64,000 nt of DNA from Prescottella sp. R16 (GTDB lineage Bacteria > Actinomycetota > Actinomycetes > Mycobacteriales > Mycobacteriaceae), in assembly GCF_030656875.1 (NCBI RefSeq), contig NZ_CP130943.1:1116001-1180000 (forward strand). The letters run 5' to 3'. Positions 44,949-54,377 of this stretch are shown here, one piece after another. Made by a program: the position numbers and the translations under genes. Position 1 is the first letter of the stretch, and each line of letters starts with the position of its first letter. The notes under the pieces are model-generated. The model saw nothing but the letters and a program-made list of their open reading frames with translations. It was not told where the DNA came from and ran no database searches.

Positions 44949-45116
44949 TCAACGAGTGGTGTCGATCGAGATCGACACCGTTCCCGTTGCGGTCGGATCC
45001 GCGTCGGCGGGGGCCGCACCCAACAGCATCATCAGCCCCACCGTCGCGGCGATGACGAGCGCGGCGAGGGCTGCCGGCGGAGTCTTCGCCGTCAACTTCG
45101 TCGCCCGTTCGATCAT
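44949..45116 (-). CDS. Candidate small secreted protein (55 residues)
   Basis: Reading from ATG 45116 gives MIERATKLTAKTPPAALAAL, then VIAATVGLMMLLGAAPADAD, a convincing signal peptide with AXA-type cleavage, and a short mature tail ending SISIDTTR. GGAGGAAAG lies 12 bases upstream. The end of the gene contains a perfect 9-bp hairpin (GGTGTCGAT/ATCGACACC, 44958-44979). No homologue is recalled. It is the only thing found in the 468 bases between rsmI and the STAND gene; the remaining 234 bases before the latter hold no recognised element. Confidence 0.45.
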   Translation of the reverse strand: MIERATKLTAKTPPAALAALVIAATVGLMMLLGAAPADADPTATGTVSISIDTTR

Positions 45117-45350
45117 CGTGCGCTCTTTCCTCCGCAGGCGTGTTCCGGTAGGGGCTACCCCTCGTACTACTCAGTCCCAGCCGGTGCCCGCCGCGGGCTC
45201 TGTGGGGCCGTTGTGCGTCGGTGTCGACTTTGCCCTGCTTCAGTGAATGCAGAAACCGGTGATTTCACTCGAGGCAGTATCATCCCAGTTCACAGGCCGT
45301 GAGGAATAATTCCGCAGCGGATATTCAGAGGCGGAAGAGGAGCGCGGAGG

Positions 45351-48300
45351 ATGACGTCCGAGACGGACGACGGTGCGGACGAACCGTCACCGGGCGCGCA
45401 GGCCCGCCAGGATTTCGCCGATCACCTCCGGCTGCTGTTCGCCACCGCGGGCGGCCCCCCGCTCAAGAAGATCGCCTCCGAGGCGGCCGCTCTGACCCGG
45501 TCGATGGGCGGAGACAAGCCGGCGTCGGTGCAGCGGATCAGCGACTGGCGGTCGGGCAAGCGGATGCCGGCCGCGTTCGAGTCGGTGCGCCCGGTTCTGG
45601 CAGTGCTCATCAAGACGGCCCGAGCCCTGCACGTCGGTCCGCCCCCCGCGGACGGGCTGTTCTCGATGCAGCAGTGGGAGGCGCGGTGGCGCACTGCCAC
45701 CTCGGCGCCCGCGGCCCGTGCGACGACGGCCACCGAGCCGGCGGCACCGGCACTGCCTGCCGGTGTCCGGCCCTACCGCGGACTGTCGCCGTACCGGGAG
45801 CGGGACGAGCGCCTGTTCTTCGGCCGGCGGACGAGCGTCGACCGGATCGTCGGTGCGGTCCTCGCCGCGCAGGGCCGCGGCCCGGTCGTCGTCACCGGCG
45901 CGTCGGGGGTCGGGAAGTCGTCGCTCGTGCAGGCCGGTCTGATCCCCGCGCTGCGGGGTCAGGAGAGCGAGGAGAGCGGCGAGGGAGATCGGGCAGGGTT
46001 CGCGCCGATCGTGTTCACCCCCGGCTCCCACCCGGTCGCCGCGTTGGTCACGGCCGTCCCCGAACTCGCGGACTGCGCCGCCACGGGGGACCACGAGCAG
46101 GTCGACGCCGCCCTGCGACGGGCCGCGCACCGGCTCGGCACCGACCGGCTGCTCGTCGTGGTCGACCAGATCGAGGAACTGTTCACCCAGTGCGCGTCGT
46201 CCGCGGAACGCACCCGGTTCCTGATCCTCCTCGAGTACACGGCCACCACCCGGCCCGGCCGGGAACCGGCCGACACCGCGTCCGTCGTCGCGACGATGCG
46301 CTCGGACTTCTACGCGCAGGCCCTGACCTACCCGGTCCTCGCCGACGCACTCGAACAGCGCAGCAAGACCGTGGCCCCACTGACCCGGGACGAGGTCGTC
46401 GAGGTCGTCACACAGCCCGCCCGGATGATCGGGCTGAAACTCGAGCCGGGCCTGGTCGATCTGATCCTCAACGATCTCGGTGTCCTCACCGCGTCGTCGA
46501 CCACCCAGCCGGAGGGCAGTACGGTGCTGCCGCTCGTCTCGCACCTCCTCGACACGATGTGGGAGCGACGCCGCGGCGGGCAGCTGACCATCGCGAACTA
46601 CCGGGCCACGGGCGGCGTCCTCGGGTCGGTCGCGACCGCGGCGGAACGCGCGTGGGAACAACTCGACGAGCGCGGCCGGATCGTGGCCCGGTCCATGTTC
46701 GTCCACCTGGTGTACGTCACCAACACCGGCACCGACGTCAAGATCCGCCGCACCCTCACCCAGCTGACGGCCGTCGAAGGAACGGACAGCGGTGCCGGCC
46801 GCCGCGTCGTCGACCACTTCGTCAACGCCCGCGTCCTCGTGGTCGACGGCGACGACGTCGAACTCATCCACGACGCCGTGATCGCGACGTGGCCGCGGCT
46901 CGCGACCTGGATCCAGGAGGACCGGTCGTCGTCGGCGCTCCGCCAGCAGATCGAGAACGACGCCGCACACTGGGAGGACGCCGACCGCAACCACAGCCTG
47001 CTCTACCATCGCGGCCGGCTCGACCTGCTCACCGAACACACGGTGTCCCGCGCGGGAACGGTCGGTTTCGACGCCGCGGGCATCCCCGCCCTGGCGGCGT
47101 CGCTGACACCGGCCGCCGGTGAGTTCCTCGAGGCGTCGGTGCGGCAGGTGCGGCGGCAGGCCCGGATGGAACGGACCGTGATGGCCGCGCTCGCCTTCTC
47201 GACGGTCGTCGCCGTGGTGATGGGCGTGATGGCGCTGGCCGCGAAGACCCGGGCCGAGGACTCGCGGGCCGCCGCCCAGTTCCAGCAGGTGGTGTCGCTG
47301 TCCGATGCGCTGCGGGAGAACGACCCCACCACGTCGGCGCAGTTGTCGCTCGCGGCATGGCAGATGCGGCCGGGCAGCGACGAGGCACTCTCCCGGCTCG
47401 CCGCCACCGAGAACACCCCGATCGCGCGGACCCTGCCCGGGCACACCGGCCCCGTGTACGGTGTCGCCCTCTCGGCCGACGGCCGGCTCCTCGCGACCGC
47501 GAGCGACGACCGCACCGTCAAACTGTGGAACTTCTCGGACAGCACGGCCCCCACCCAGCTGGGCTCCGACCTGGGCAGCGCCACGCAGTACATGGCGTCG
47601 GTGTCGTTCAGCCCGGACGGCCGGTTGCTCGCCGCCGGTAGCGGCGACGGGCTCCTCTGGATCTGGGACATCGGCGATCCGGCTGCCCCGGTACCGCTGC
47701 TCGACGGGGTGGAGGCCGCCCCCGGCGCCGTGCACAACGTGCGGTTCAGCCCCGACGGCCGGTTGCTGGCCGTCCCGCACGACGACGGCGGCGTCACCCT
47801 CTACGGCACGTCCGAGCCGGAGCACGGACAGTTCCCGTCCTGGGTGCTGCGCGGGCATGCGGGTGCGGTGCGGACGGTGGCTTTCGGTCGGGACGCCCGC
47901 GGCGACACGGTTCTGGCGACCGCCAGCGACGACCGGACGGTCCGGGTGTGGAACATCGCCGACCCGGCCCGTCCGGTGCAGATCGGTCCCGAACTGACCG
48001 GTTTCGGGGACGTCGTGCACTCGGTGGCGTTCGGCCCGGACGGCCGCAGCCTCGCGGCGAGCAGCGACGACGGCCTGATCCGGATGTTCGATTCGACGGA
48101 TCTCGCGGACATCCGCCCGATCGATGCGCCCGTGCAGGCCCACACCGGTGGCATCTGGACGATCGCGTTCGCCCCCGACGGCGGCACGTTGGCGAGCGCA
48201 TCGTGGGACGGCACCGTGAAGTTGTGGTCGGTGGATCCGGTGACGCGTGCGCTGCACGAGATGAGACCGTCCCTGGCCGGGAACGGCGGCGGGGTGCCGG

Positions 48301-49430
48301 CGCTCGCGCTGTCGTCGGACGGGTCGACGATCGTCACCGGCGGCCAGGACTCGCTGGTCCGGGTGTGGACACTCGCGCCGGGGACGGTCCCGGTGTCGGA
48401 TTCGTCGATGACGATGCCCACGATGAGCGGTGACGGGTCGCGGCTCGTGACCGCCGGCTACGACAACGCGATCCGGGTGTGGTCGATCGATCCGCAGGGC
48501 GCGTTCACCCCGTTGTCCACGATCGACGTCGAGCGGCCCCTGGGTGGGGCGAACGTGGTGGCGTTGTCACCGGACGGGACGGTGCTGGCGACGACGCAGA
48601 CGTCGGGCGGGCACGTGCAGTTGTGGGATCTGCTCGACCCCGCGCACCCGGTGCCGTTCGGTCCGCCGATCGTGACCGAGACCCGGTTCACGTGGGAGTT
48701 GGCGTTCAGCCCGGACGGCCGGACGCTCGCGATCGGGGACGACGACTTCACCGTCGCGCTGTGGAACATCGAGAACCCGCACGCACCGGTCCGGACCGGT
48801 CCGGCACTGGAGGGGCCGCACAATCTGGTGCGCAGCGCCCAGTTCGCGCCCGCCGGGGACGTGCTGGTGGTGGCCGGTGCGGACGGTGACATCCACGTGT
48901 GGAACGTCACCGATCCGTCGGCGCCGGTGCCCCGCTCGATCCGCGGGCAGGGGCATGCGGGCGGCGTGAACTCGATGTCGTTCAGCCCGGACGGCTCCCA
49001 GCTGGTCACCGCGAGCGACGATCACACGCTCATCCTGTGGGACCGGGACGGTGACGGCGGGTTCACGGAGCGCCCCGGGGCGTTGCAGGGGCACACGGGC
49101 ACGGTCTACAGCGTCGCGTTCAGCGGTGACGGCACACATGTCGTGAGCGGCAGCGACGACGGCTCGGTCCGGTTGTGGAGCATCGCCGAGGGGCGGGAGG
49201 CCGTGGGCGGACCGTTGACGACGATCGGTCGGGGACGCTGGCAGGTGGCGTTCCTGCCCGGGTCGGACACGGTCGTCGCGGGCGGTGGTGACGGTGTGCT
49301 GCGGACGTGGCGTCTCGACGCGGACGCGGTGGTCGCCCGGATCTGTGCCGCTACGTCGGAACTGACACAGGATCAGCCGGCGCATTTCGAGATGCCGGAG
49401 TCGGGCCGGGACGCGTGCTCGACGCCGTGA
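45351..49430 (+). CDS. HTH-STAND NTPase with transmembrane helix and 14 WD40 repeats
   Basis: This 1359-residue protein has four parts. Residues about 15-110 form an N-terminal helix-turn-helix-like domain (SVQRISDWRSGKRMP). An nSTAND1-type NTPase follows: PYRGLSPYRERDERLFFGR, Walker A VTGASGVGKSSLVQAG (Lys189) and Walker B LLVVVDQIEELF (Asp272). A membrane helix is near 610-632 (VMAALAFSTVVAVVMGVMAL). From about 694 to 1335 there are fourteen WD40 repeats, enough for two seven-bladed propellers (FSPDGRLLA and LWxI motifs recur). STAND proteins are oligomerising signal switches, some in antiphage defence; the trigger and output here are unknown. It is inserted between rsmI and pabB and runs 80 bases into the 3' end of pabB. 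Confidence 0.88.
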   Translation: MTSETDDGADEPSPGAQARQDFADHLRLLFATAGGPPLKKIASEAAALTRSMGGDKPASVQRISDWRSGKRMPAAFESVRPVLAVLIKTARALHVGPPPADGLFSMQQWEARWRTATSAPAARATTATEPAAPALPAGVRPYRGLSPYRERDERLFFGRRTSVDRIVGAVLAAQGRGPVVVTGASGVGKSSLVQAGLIPALRGQESEESGEGDRAGFAPIVFTPGSHPVAALVTAVPELADCAATGDHEQVDAALRRAAHRLGTDRLLVVVDQIEELFTQCASSAERTRFLILLEYTATTRPGREPADTASVVATMRSDFYAQALTYPVLADALEQRSKTVAPLTRDEVVEVVTQPARMIGLKLEPGLVDLILNDLGVLTASSTTQPEGSTVLPLVSHLLDTMWERRRGGQLTIANYRATGGVLGSVATAAERAWEQLDERGRIVARSMFVHLVYVTNTGTDVKIRRTLTQLTAVEGTDSGAGRRVVDHFVNARVLVVDGDDVELIHDAVIATWPRLATWIQEDRSSSALRQQIENDAAHWEDADRNHSLLYHRGRLDLLTEHTVSRAGTVGFDAAGIPALAASLTPAAGEFLEASVRQVRRQARMERTVMAALAFSTVVAVVMGVMALAAKTRAEDSRAAAQFQQVVSLSDALRENDPTTSAQLSLAAWQMRPGSDEALSRLAATENTPIARTLPGHTGPVYGVALSADGRLLATASDDRTVKLWNFSDSTAPTQLGSDLGSATQYMASVSFSPDGRLLAAGSGDGLLWIWDIGDPAAPVPLLDGVEAAPGAVHNVRFSPDGRLLAVPHDDGGVTLYGTSEPEHGQFPSWVLRGHAGAVRTVAFGRDARGDTVLATASDDRTVRVWNIADPARPVQIGPELTGFGDVVHSVAFGPDGRSLAASSDDGLIRMFDSTDLADIRPIDAPVQAHTGGIWTIAFAPDGGTLASASWDGTVKLWSVDPVTRALHEMRPSLAGNGGGVPALALSSDGSTIVTGGQDSLVRVWTLAPGTVPVSDSSMTMPTMSGDGSRLVTAGYDNAIRVWSIDPQGAFTPLSTIDVERPLGGANVVALSPDGTVLATTQTSGGHVQLWDLLDPAHPVPFGPPIVTETRFTWELAFSPDGRTLAIGDDDFTVALWNIENPHAPVRTGPALEGPHNLVRSAQFAPAGDVLVVAGADGDIHVWNVTDPSAPVPRSIRGQGHAGGVNSMSFSPDGSQLVTASDDHTLILWDRDGDGGFTERPGALQGHTGTVYSVAFSGDGTHVVSGSDDGSVRLWSIAEGREAVGGPLTTIGRGRWQVAFLPGSDTVVAGGGDGVLRTWRLDADAVVARICAATSELTQDQPAHFEMPESGRDACSTP

Positions 49431-50658
49431 GGGTGACGAGGCTGTGGGCCTTGTCGAGGCATTCCTGCCATTCGGCGTCCGGGTCGGAGTCGATCGTGAT
49501 GCCGCCGCCGACGCCGAGTGCGACACCGCCGGCGGTGTCGAATTCGACGGTGCGGATCGCGACGTTCAGTTCGAGGCCCGCGACGGGGCTGTGCAGGCCG
49601 ACGGTGCCGCAGAACAGTCCGCGGGGCTGCGGTTCCCACTGCGCGATCAGGTGCCGAGCCGAGTGTTTGGGGCATCCGGTGACGGACGCCGGGGGGAACG
49701 CGGCATCGAGGAGATCGGTGGTGGTGACGGTGTCGGGGAGGGTCGCGGCGACGGTGGACACCAGGTGCCACACCCCGGGCGCCGGGGCGACCCGGAGCAG
49801 GTCGGTGACCCGCACCGATCCGGGGGTGGCGACGCGGCCGAGGTCGTTGCGGACGAGGTCGACGATCATCACGTTCTCGGCGACGTCCTTGACGGAGGCC
49901 CGCAGCAGTGCCGGGTCGGCATCGAGAGGGAGGGTGCCCTTGATGGGGCTCGATGTGACGGTGTCGCCGCGGCGGGACAGGAACACCTCCGGTGACAGGG
50001 ACGCCACCGCACCCCACGGGCCGGCCACGAACGCGGCCCGGGTGGGGTGGGTGCGGGCGGCGGCGTCGGCGAAGAAGTCGAGGGGGCTGCCGGTGACGGT
50101 GCCGCGGAAGCGGGTGCACACGCACGCCTGGTAGACGTCGCCGCGGGTGATCGCGGCCCGGCAGTCGTCGACACCGCGGCGGTGTGCGTCCCGGTCGGGG
50201 ACCGTCCAGTCGATGCGCCACGGTTCGGGTGCGGTGTCCGGTCGCCGGACCGCGAGGGCGACGTCGTCGGGGCAGGGTTCGTCGCGGAGGCTCTCGAACC
50301 ACCAGCAGCCCGACGTGTCGAGCCGCAGTACGTGGTCGGTCCAGCCGCCGGCCGCGGCGGGGAGGGCGTCGGCGCCGTCCGGGTAGGCGACGTACCCGAT
50401 CCAGCCGCCGCCGATCAGCAGCCCCTCGGGCGCCGTTGTTTCACGTGGGACTGTTTCATGTGGGGTGGGCGGGATCGTGAACGCGGCGGTGGGGGAGCAC
50501 GACGCCGCGGCCACGCTGGGGGCGAGGACGGCCGCGGCGCCGAACCACGTGCCGGTCAGTGCGGCCGGCGGCGGGAGGTGCCGGCCGCGGGCCCGGCGGG
50601 CGAGTGCCCGGAGCACCTCGGACGCACTGCCGCCCGGCCCGATCCGCTCGATTCGCAT
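49351..50658 (-). CDS. pabB: Aminodeoxychorismate synthase component I (PabB-like)
   Basis: The 435-residue chorismate-binding protein makes 4-amino-4-deoxychorismate for folate. The C-terminal catalytic domain has GDVYQACVCTRFRG, SPEVFLSRRGDTVTSSPIKG, ENVMIVDLVRNDLGRVA, PPASVTGCPKHSARHLI and LFCGTVG. SPIKGT carries the Lys that marks aminodeoxychorismate synthases. ATG 50658 is used. The C-terminal 27 residues overlap the STAND gene on the other strand. It matches Rv1005c. Confidence 0.92.
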   Translation of the reverse strand: MRIERIGPGGSASEVLRALARRARGRHLPPPAALTGTWFGAAAVLAPSVAAASCSPTAAFTIPPTPHETVPRETTAPEGLLIGGGWIGYVAYPDGADALPAAAGGWTDHVLRLDTSGCWWFESLRDEPCPDDVALAVRRPDTAPEPWRIDWTVPDRDAHRRGVDDCRAAITRGDVYQACVCTRFRGTVTGSPLDFFADAAARTHPTRAAFVAGPWGAVASLSPEVFLSRRGDTVTSSPIKGTLPLDADPALLRASVKDVAENVMIVDLVRNDLGRVATPGSVRVTDLLRVAPAPGVWHLVSTVAATLPDTVTTTDLLDAAFPPASVTGCPKHSARHLIAQWEPQPRGLFCGTVGLHSPVAGLELNVAIRTVEFDTAGGVALGVGGGITIDSDPDAEWQECLDKAHSLVTLTASSTRPGPTPASRNAPADPVSVPT

Positions 50659-50687
50659 GCGGTCAGCTTTCCACTGTGGTGGGCCTC

Positions 50688-51896
50688 TCACCGCGGCAGG
50701 GCGCGCTCCCCGGGGGACAGTGACGCGGCGTCGGCGGCGGACTGCCCGGCATGCCAGCCGACGGCGTCGACGGTCCGGCCGCGGGCCGCCTTCGTGGTGG
50801 GGAACAGGCGGTCGAACTCGGCGTCGACGGCCGCGGACCGTGCGGCCAGGACCGGTAGCAGGTCGTCGATACGGACGTCGGCGTCGACGGCGACCTGGGC
50901 GGTGGCCCGGCTGTCGGTCTCCTTCAACCGCTGCCCGATGCGGACCGAGAACCCGAACAGGAACGCCTTCCGGAACTGGGTCGTGGTGCCGCCGGTCCCC
51001 GCGCCCGCGGTCCCGACGGTTCCGGCCGCGTGCATCGCCCGGGTCGCCTGCACCAGCAGCGACGTGAACAGCAGTTCGGTCTGGTCGAGGTCCAGTGCAT
51101 CGCCGACGACCGTCGCGATCGCGAACCGGTCGAACCATACGGTGCGGACCCGGTTGGCCTCGCCGATCGCGGTGAGCAGGTGCACCTTCTCGCGGACGTA
51201 CGGGTTGTCGAGATGGATCCGTCGGCTGTGCACGGTGGTGGCACGCGGCCGGTCGGCGTCCAGCAGTGCGGCGCTGATCGCGTACTGGGTCATGAGGTCC
51301 TGGGCCTTCGCGGTGAAGGTCTCGGCCTCCTCCACGAACTCGGTGGCCTCGGCCTTGGCGAGCAGTCCGCGGACACGGGCGAGCATCTTGGGATCCGGCG
51401 TCCCCGGATGCTCCGCCGGTTCGGACACCGGAACGGCCGACCACTCGGACGGCGGCGGGCACAGCCGGGTCAGGCGGGGGAAGTCGAGCCACAGCACCGT
51501 CAGGTCGAGCCAGTCCCGGGTATCGAGCTGCCGGTCGGCGGTGTCGAGGACGGCCGCGAAGTCGTCGGGTCCGGCGTCGGGTGGTACCGCGTCCGCGAGC
51601 CGGGCGGCGTCGGGTTCGGCGGCGGCGGTCCGCGCGAGCTGGGCCCGCCAGTCCGCCGGCGCCCGGTCGTCGGCGCGGCACGTGCGGGCCTGGAACAGCA
51701 CGGCCGCGGCGGCGGTCGACGCGACGGACGCACCGAGCGTCCGCCGTGTCACGTGCATCACGTCCGCCGGCTGCCAGCCACGTTCGTAGGCGTCGGCGAG
51801 TGCGCTCACGAGTCCCGCCGCCGACCGCCAGCGCGGCGGCGGGCAGTCGCCGATCGCCCGATCCTGTGTTCGAAAGTATGTTCTAGTGCTCCCCAT
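50688..51896 (-). CDS. DUF2786 domain-containing protein
   Basis: The 402 residues from ATG 51896 include the DUF2786 motif MLARVRGLLAKAEATEFVEE followed by AETFTAKAQDLMTQYAI in the centre (about residue 170). The N-terminal part PPPRWRSAAGLVSALADAYE and ERGWQPADVMHVTRR are also seen in actinobacterial members. The domain is also found in phage and mobile-element proteins; its role is unknown. The first codons overlap a LexA-box-like sequence (51870-51885), so the true start could lie further downstream. Confidence 0.85.
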   Translation of the reverse strand: MGSTRTYFRTQDRAIGDCPPPRWRSAAGLVSALADAYERGWQPADVMHVTRRTLGASVASTAAAAVLFQARTCRADDRAPADWRAQLARTAAAEPDAARLADAVPPDAGPDDFAAVLDTADRQLDTRDWLDLTVLWLDFPRLTRLCPPPSEWSAVPVSEPAEHPGTPDPKMLARVRGLLAKAEATEFVEEAETFTAKAQDLMTQYAISAALLDADRPRATTVHSRRIHLDNPYVREKVHLLTAIGEANRVRTVWFDRFAIATVVGDALDLDQTELLFTSLLVQATRAMHAAGTVGTAGAGTGGTTTQFRKAFLFGFSVRIGQRLKETDSRATAQVAVDADVRIDDLLPVLAARSAAVDAEFDRLFPTTKAARGRTVDAVGWHAGQSAADAASLSPGERALPR

Positions 51897-51942
51897 GGGC
51901 GACAGTGTGCCCGAGGGGGCCGACAACTTTCGGGAACGAAAG

Positions 51943-53526
51943 CTACGCGTCGGTCTCCTCGACGTAGCGCGGGAACACGCCGACCGGCTTGGGGAGCGCG
52001 GTACCTGCGACGATGCGTGTCCCGAGGTTTGCGAAGGCGCGGGCCTCGGGATCCTGACCGAGCAGATCGAGGATCTTGGCGGCCGAGTCCGGCATGACCG
52101 GCTGGACGAGGATGCCCACGATGCGGACCACCTCGAGCGTCACGTACAGGACCGTCGCCATGCGGGCCGGGTCGGTCTTGCGTAGCACCCACGGCTCCTG
52201 CGCCGAGAAGTACCGGTTGGTCTCGCCGAGCACGTGCCAGATCGCCTCGAGGCCGAGGTGCAGCGCCTGCACGTCGAACTCGGCCCGCACCTTCTCGAGC
52301 AGCGCGTCGGCCTGTGCGAGCAGCGCGCGGTCGGCGTCGGTGAGCTCGCCCGGCGTCGGAACCTGCGCGTCGCAGTTCTTCGCGACCATCGACAGCGACC
52401 GCTGGGCCAGGTTGCCCAGCTCGTTCGCGAGGTCGGTGTTCATCCGGGTGACGATCGCCTCGTGGCTGTAGCTGCCGTCCTGCCCGTACGAGATCTCGCG
52501 CAGCAGGAAGAAGCGGACCGCGTCCAGGCCGTACTGCTCCACCATCGCGAGCGGGTCGACGACGTTGCCGACCGACTTCGACATCTTCTCGCCCTTGTTG
52601 AACAGGAAGCCGTGCACGAACACCCGCTTCGGCAGCTCGATCCCCGCCGACATCAGGAACGCGGGCCAGTACACGGTGTGGAACCGGGTGATGTCCTTGC
52701 CGATGATGTGCAGGTTCGCGGGCCAGTACCGCTCGAACTCCGCGGAATCGGTGTTCGGGAACCCGGCGCCGGTGAGGTAGTTGGTGAGCGCGTCCACCCA
52801 CACGTACATGACGTGCTCGGGGTCGTCGGGCACCGGAACGCCCCAGTCGAACGTGGTGCGCGAGATCGACAGGTCCTTCAGGCCGCTCTTGACGAAGCTG
52901 AGGATCTCGTTGCGGCGGGTGGCCGGCGCGATGAAGTCGGGGTTCTCCTCGTAGTGGGCGAGGAGACGGTCCTGGTACTTCGACAGCCGGAACGTGTAGT
53001 TCGACTCCTCGGTCCACTCGACGGGCGTGCCGGTCTCGGTGGCGATGCGGGTGCCGTCCTCGAGGACCGTCGTCTCCTCCTCGGCGTGGAACGCCTCGTC
53101 GCGCACCGAGTACCAGCCCGAGTAGGTGTCGAGGTAGATGTCGCCTGCCGCGGCCATCCGCTCCCAGATGGCCTTGCTCGACTCGAGATGATCGGCGTCC
53201 GTGGTGCGGATGAACCGGTCGTAGGAGATGTTCAGGGCCTTGTCCATAGCCTGGAACACGTCCGAGTTGCGGGTCGCGAGATCGCGGACGTCGATGCCTT
53301 CCTTGGCTGCCGTCTGCTGCATCTTCAGACCGTGCTCGTCGGTGCCGGTCATGAAGAACACGTCGTATCCGTCGAGCCGCTTGAAGCGTGCGATCGCGTC
53401 CGACGAGATGTACTCGTAGGCGTGCCCGATGTGCGGGGCGCCGTTGGGGTACGCGATGGCGGTCGTCAGATAGAACGGCGGCCGGGCGGGCGAGGCAGGC
53501 GAGGAGGACACAGTCATGGTGGCCAT
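51943..53526 (-). CDS. metG: Methionine-tRNA ligase
   Basis: The 527-residue class I synthetase has the HIGH motif in [11 protein letters not shown] (about residue 31) and the KMSKS motif in [27 protein letters not shown] lies between. It lacks the zinc-knuckle cysteines, so it is the MetG2-like short form usual in actinobacteria, and has no C-terminal tRNA-binding domain. ATG 53526 is used; ATG 53517 is possible. It is divergent from tatD. It matches Rv1007c. Confidence 0.96.
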   Translation of the reverse strand: MATMTVSSSPASPARPPFYLTTAIAYPNGAPHIGHAYEYISSDAIARFKRLDGYDVFFMTGTDEHGLKMQQTAAKEGIDVRDLATRNSDVFQAMDKALNISYDRFIRTTDADHLESSKAIWERMAAAGDIYLDTYSGWYSVRDEAFHAEEETTVLEDGTRIATETGTPVEWTEESNYTFRLSKYQDRLLAHYEENPDFIAPATRRNEILSFVKSGLKDLSISRTTFDWGVPVPDDPEHVMYVWVDALTNYLTGAGFPNTDSAEFERYWPANLHIIGKDITRFHTVYWPAFLMSAGIELPKRVFVHGFLFNKGEKMSKSVGNVVDPLAMVEQYGLDAVRFFLLREISYGQDGSYSHEAIVTRMNTDLANELGNLAQRSLSMVAKNCDAQVPTPGELTDADRALLAQADALLEKVRAEFDVQALHLGLEAIWHVLGETNRYFSAQEPWVLRKTDPARMATVLYVTLEVVRIVGILVQPVMPDSAAKILDLLGQDPEARAFANLGTRIVAGTALPKPVGVFPRYVEETDA

Positions 53527-53531
53527 ACTCT
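53526..53531 (+). promoter_or_regulatory. Leaderless -10 box for tatD
   Basis: TACTCT ends six bases before GTG 53538. It overlaps the first codon of the divergent metG by one base. Confidence 0.4.
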
Positions 53532-53537
53532 ATCGGC

Positions 53538-54377
53538 GTGAGCAAAGATCGTCCCGCCCCGGACCTGCCCGAGCCGCTTTTTCCCCTCGTCGACGCGCAC
53601 ACGCATCTCGATGCGTGCGGTGCCACGGACGCCGCGAGCACACGGGTGATCGTCGACCGTGCGGCCTCGGTGGGCGTCGAGCGGATCGTGACGGTGGCCG
53701 ACGACCTGGCTGCCGCGCGGTTCGCGGTGGACGCCGCGCACTGGGACGAGCGGGTCTTCGCGGCCGTCGCTATCCACCCGACCCGCGCGAATTCCCTCGA
53801 CGACGCCACGAAAGCGGAGATCGAGCGGTTGGCGTCCGATCCGCGCACGGTCGCGGTGGGTGAGACGGGCCTGGACCTGTACTGGCCGGGCAAGCTCGAC
53901 GGCTGCGCGACGCTCGAGGAACAGGTTGCTGCCTTCGAATGGCACATCGACCTCGCGAAGCGTCTCGGCAAGCCGCTGATGATCCACAACCGCGAGGCCG
54001 ACACCGATCTGCTGCGGGTCCTCGATTCCGAGGGTGCCCCGGACACGGTGATCTTCCACTGCTTCTCGTCGGATGCGGCGATGGCGCGGGCATGCGTCGA
54101 CGCCGGTTACGTGCTGAGCTTCTCGGGCACCGTCAGCTTCAAGAACGCGAAGGCGCTGCGCGAGGCGGCACCGCTGGTCCCGTCGGATCAGTTGCTGGTC
54201 GAGACCGACGCGCCCTATCTCACCCCGCACCCGTTCCGGGGGGCACCGAACGAGTCGTACTGCCTGCCGTACACGCTGCGGGCGTTGGCCGAACTGCGCG
54301 GTGAGGACCCCGCCGAGCTGGCGGAGGCCTCGACCGCGACCGCGGAGCGGGTGTACCGGCTGCCGTCAGTGGGCTGA
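53538..54377 (+). CDS. tatD: TatD-family deoxyribonuclease
   Basis: The 279 residues from GTG 53538 include the metal-binding motif LVDAHTHLD, AVGETGLDLYW, MIHNREAD, IFHCFSSD and VETDAPYL. All are expected for Mg-dependent 3'-5' nucleases of the TatD family (DNA repair, RNA quality control). The first gene of the conserved tatD-rpfB-rsmA set; here a pirin gene on the opposite strand lies between. It matches Rv1008. Confidence 0.96.
   Translation: MSKDRPAPDLPEPLFPLVDAHTHLDACGATDAASTRVIVDRAASVGVERIVTVADDLAAARFAVDAAHWDERVFAAVAIHPTRANSLDDATKAEIERLASDPRTVAVGETGLDLYWPGKLDGCATLEEQVAAFEWHIDLAKRLGKPLMIHNREADTDLLRVLDSEGAPDTVIFHCFSSDAAMARACVDAGYVLSFSGTVSFKNAKALREAAPLVPSDQLLVETDAPYLTPHPFRGAPNESYCLPYTLRALAELRGEDPAELAEASTATAERVYRLPSVG

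Noticed and set aside
45387..48257. A 956-codon open frame on the minus strand opposite the STAND gene
   Set aside because: It is a shadow of the WD40 coding sequence created by high GC3; the composition is Arg/Gly/His-rich with no domain.
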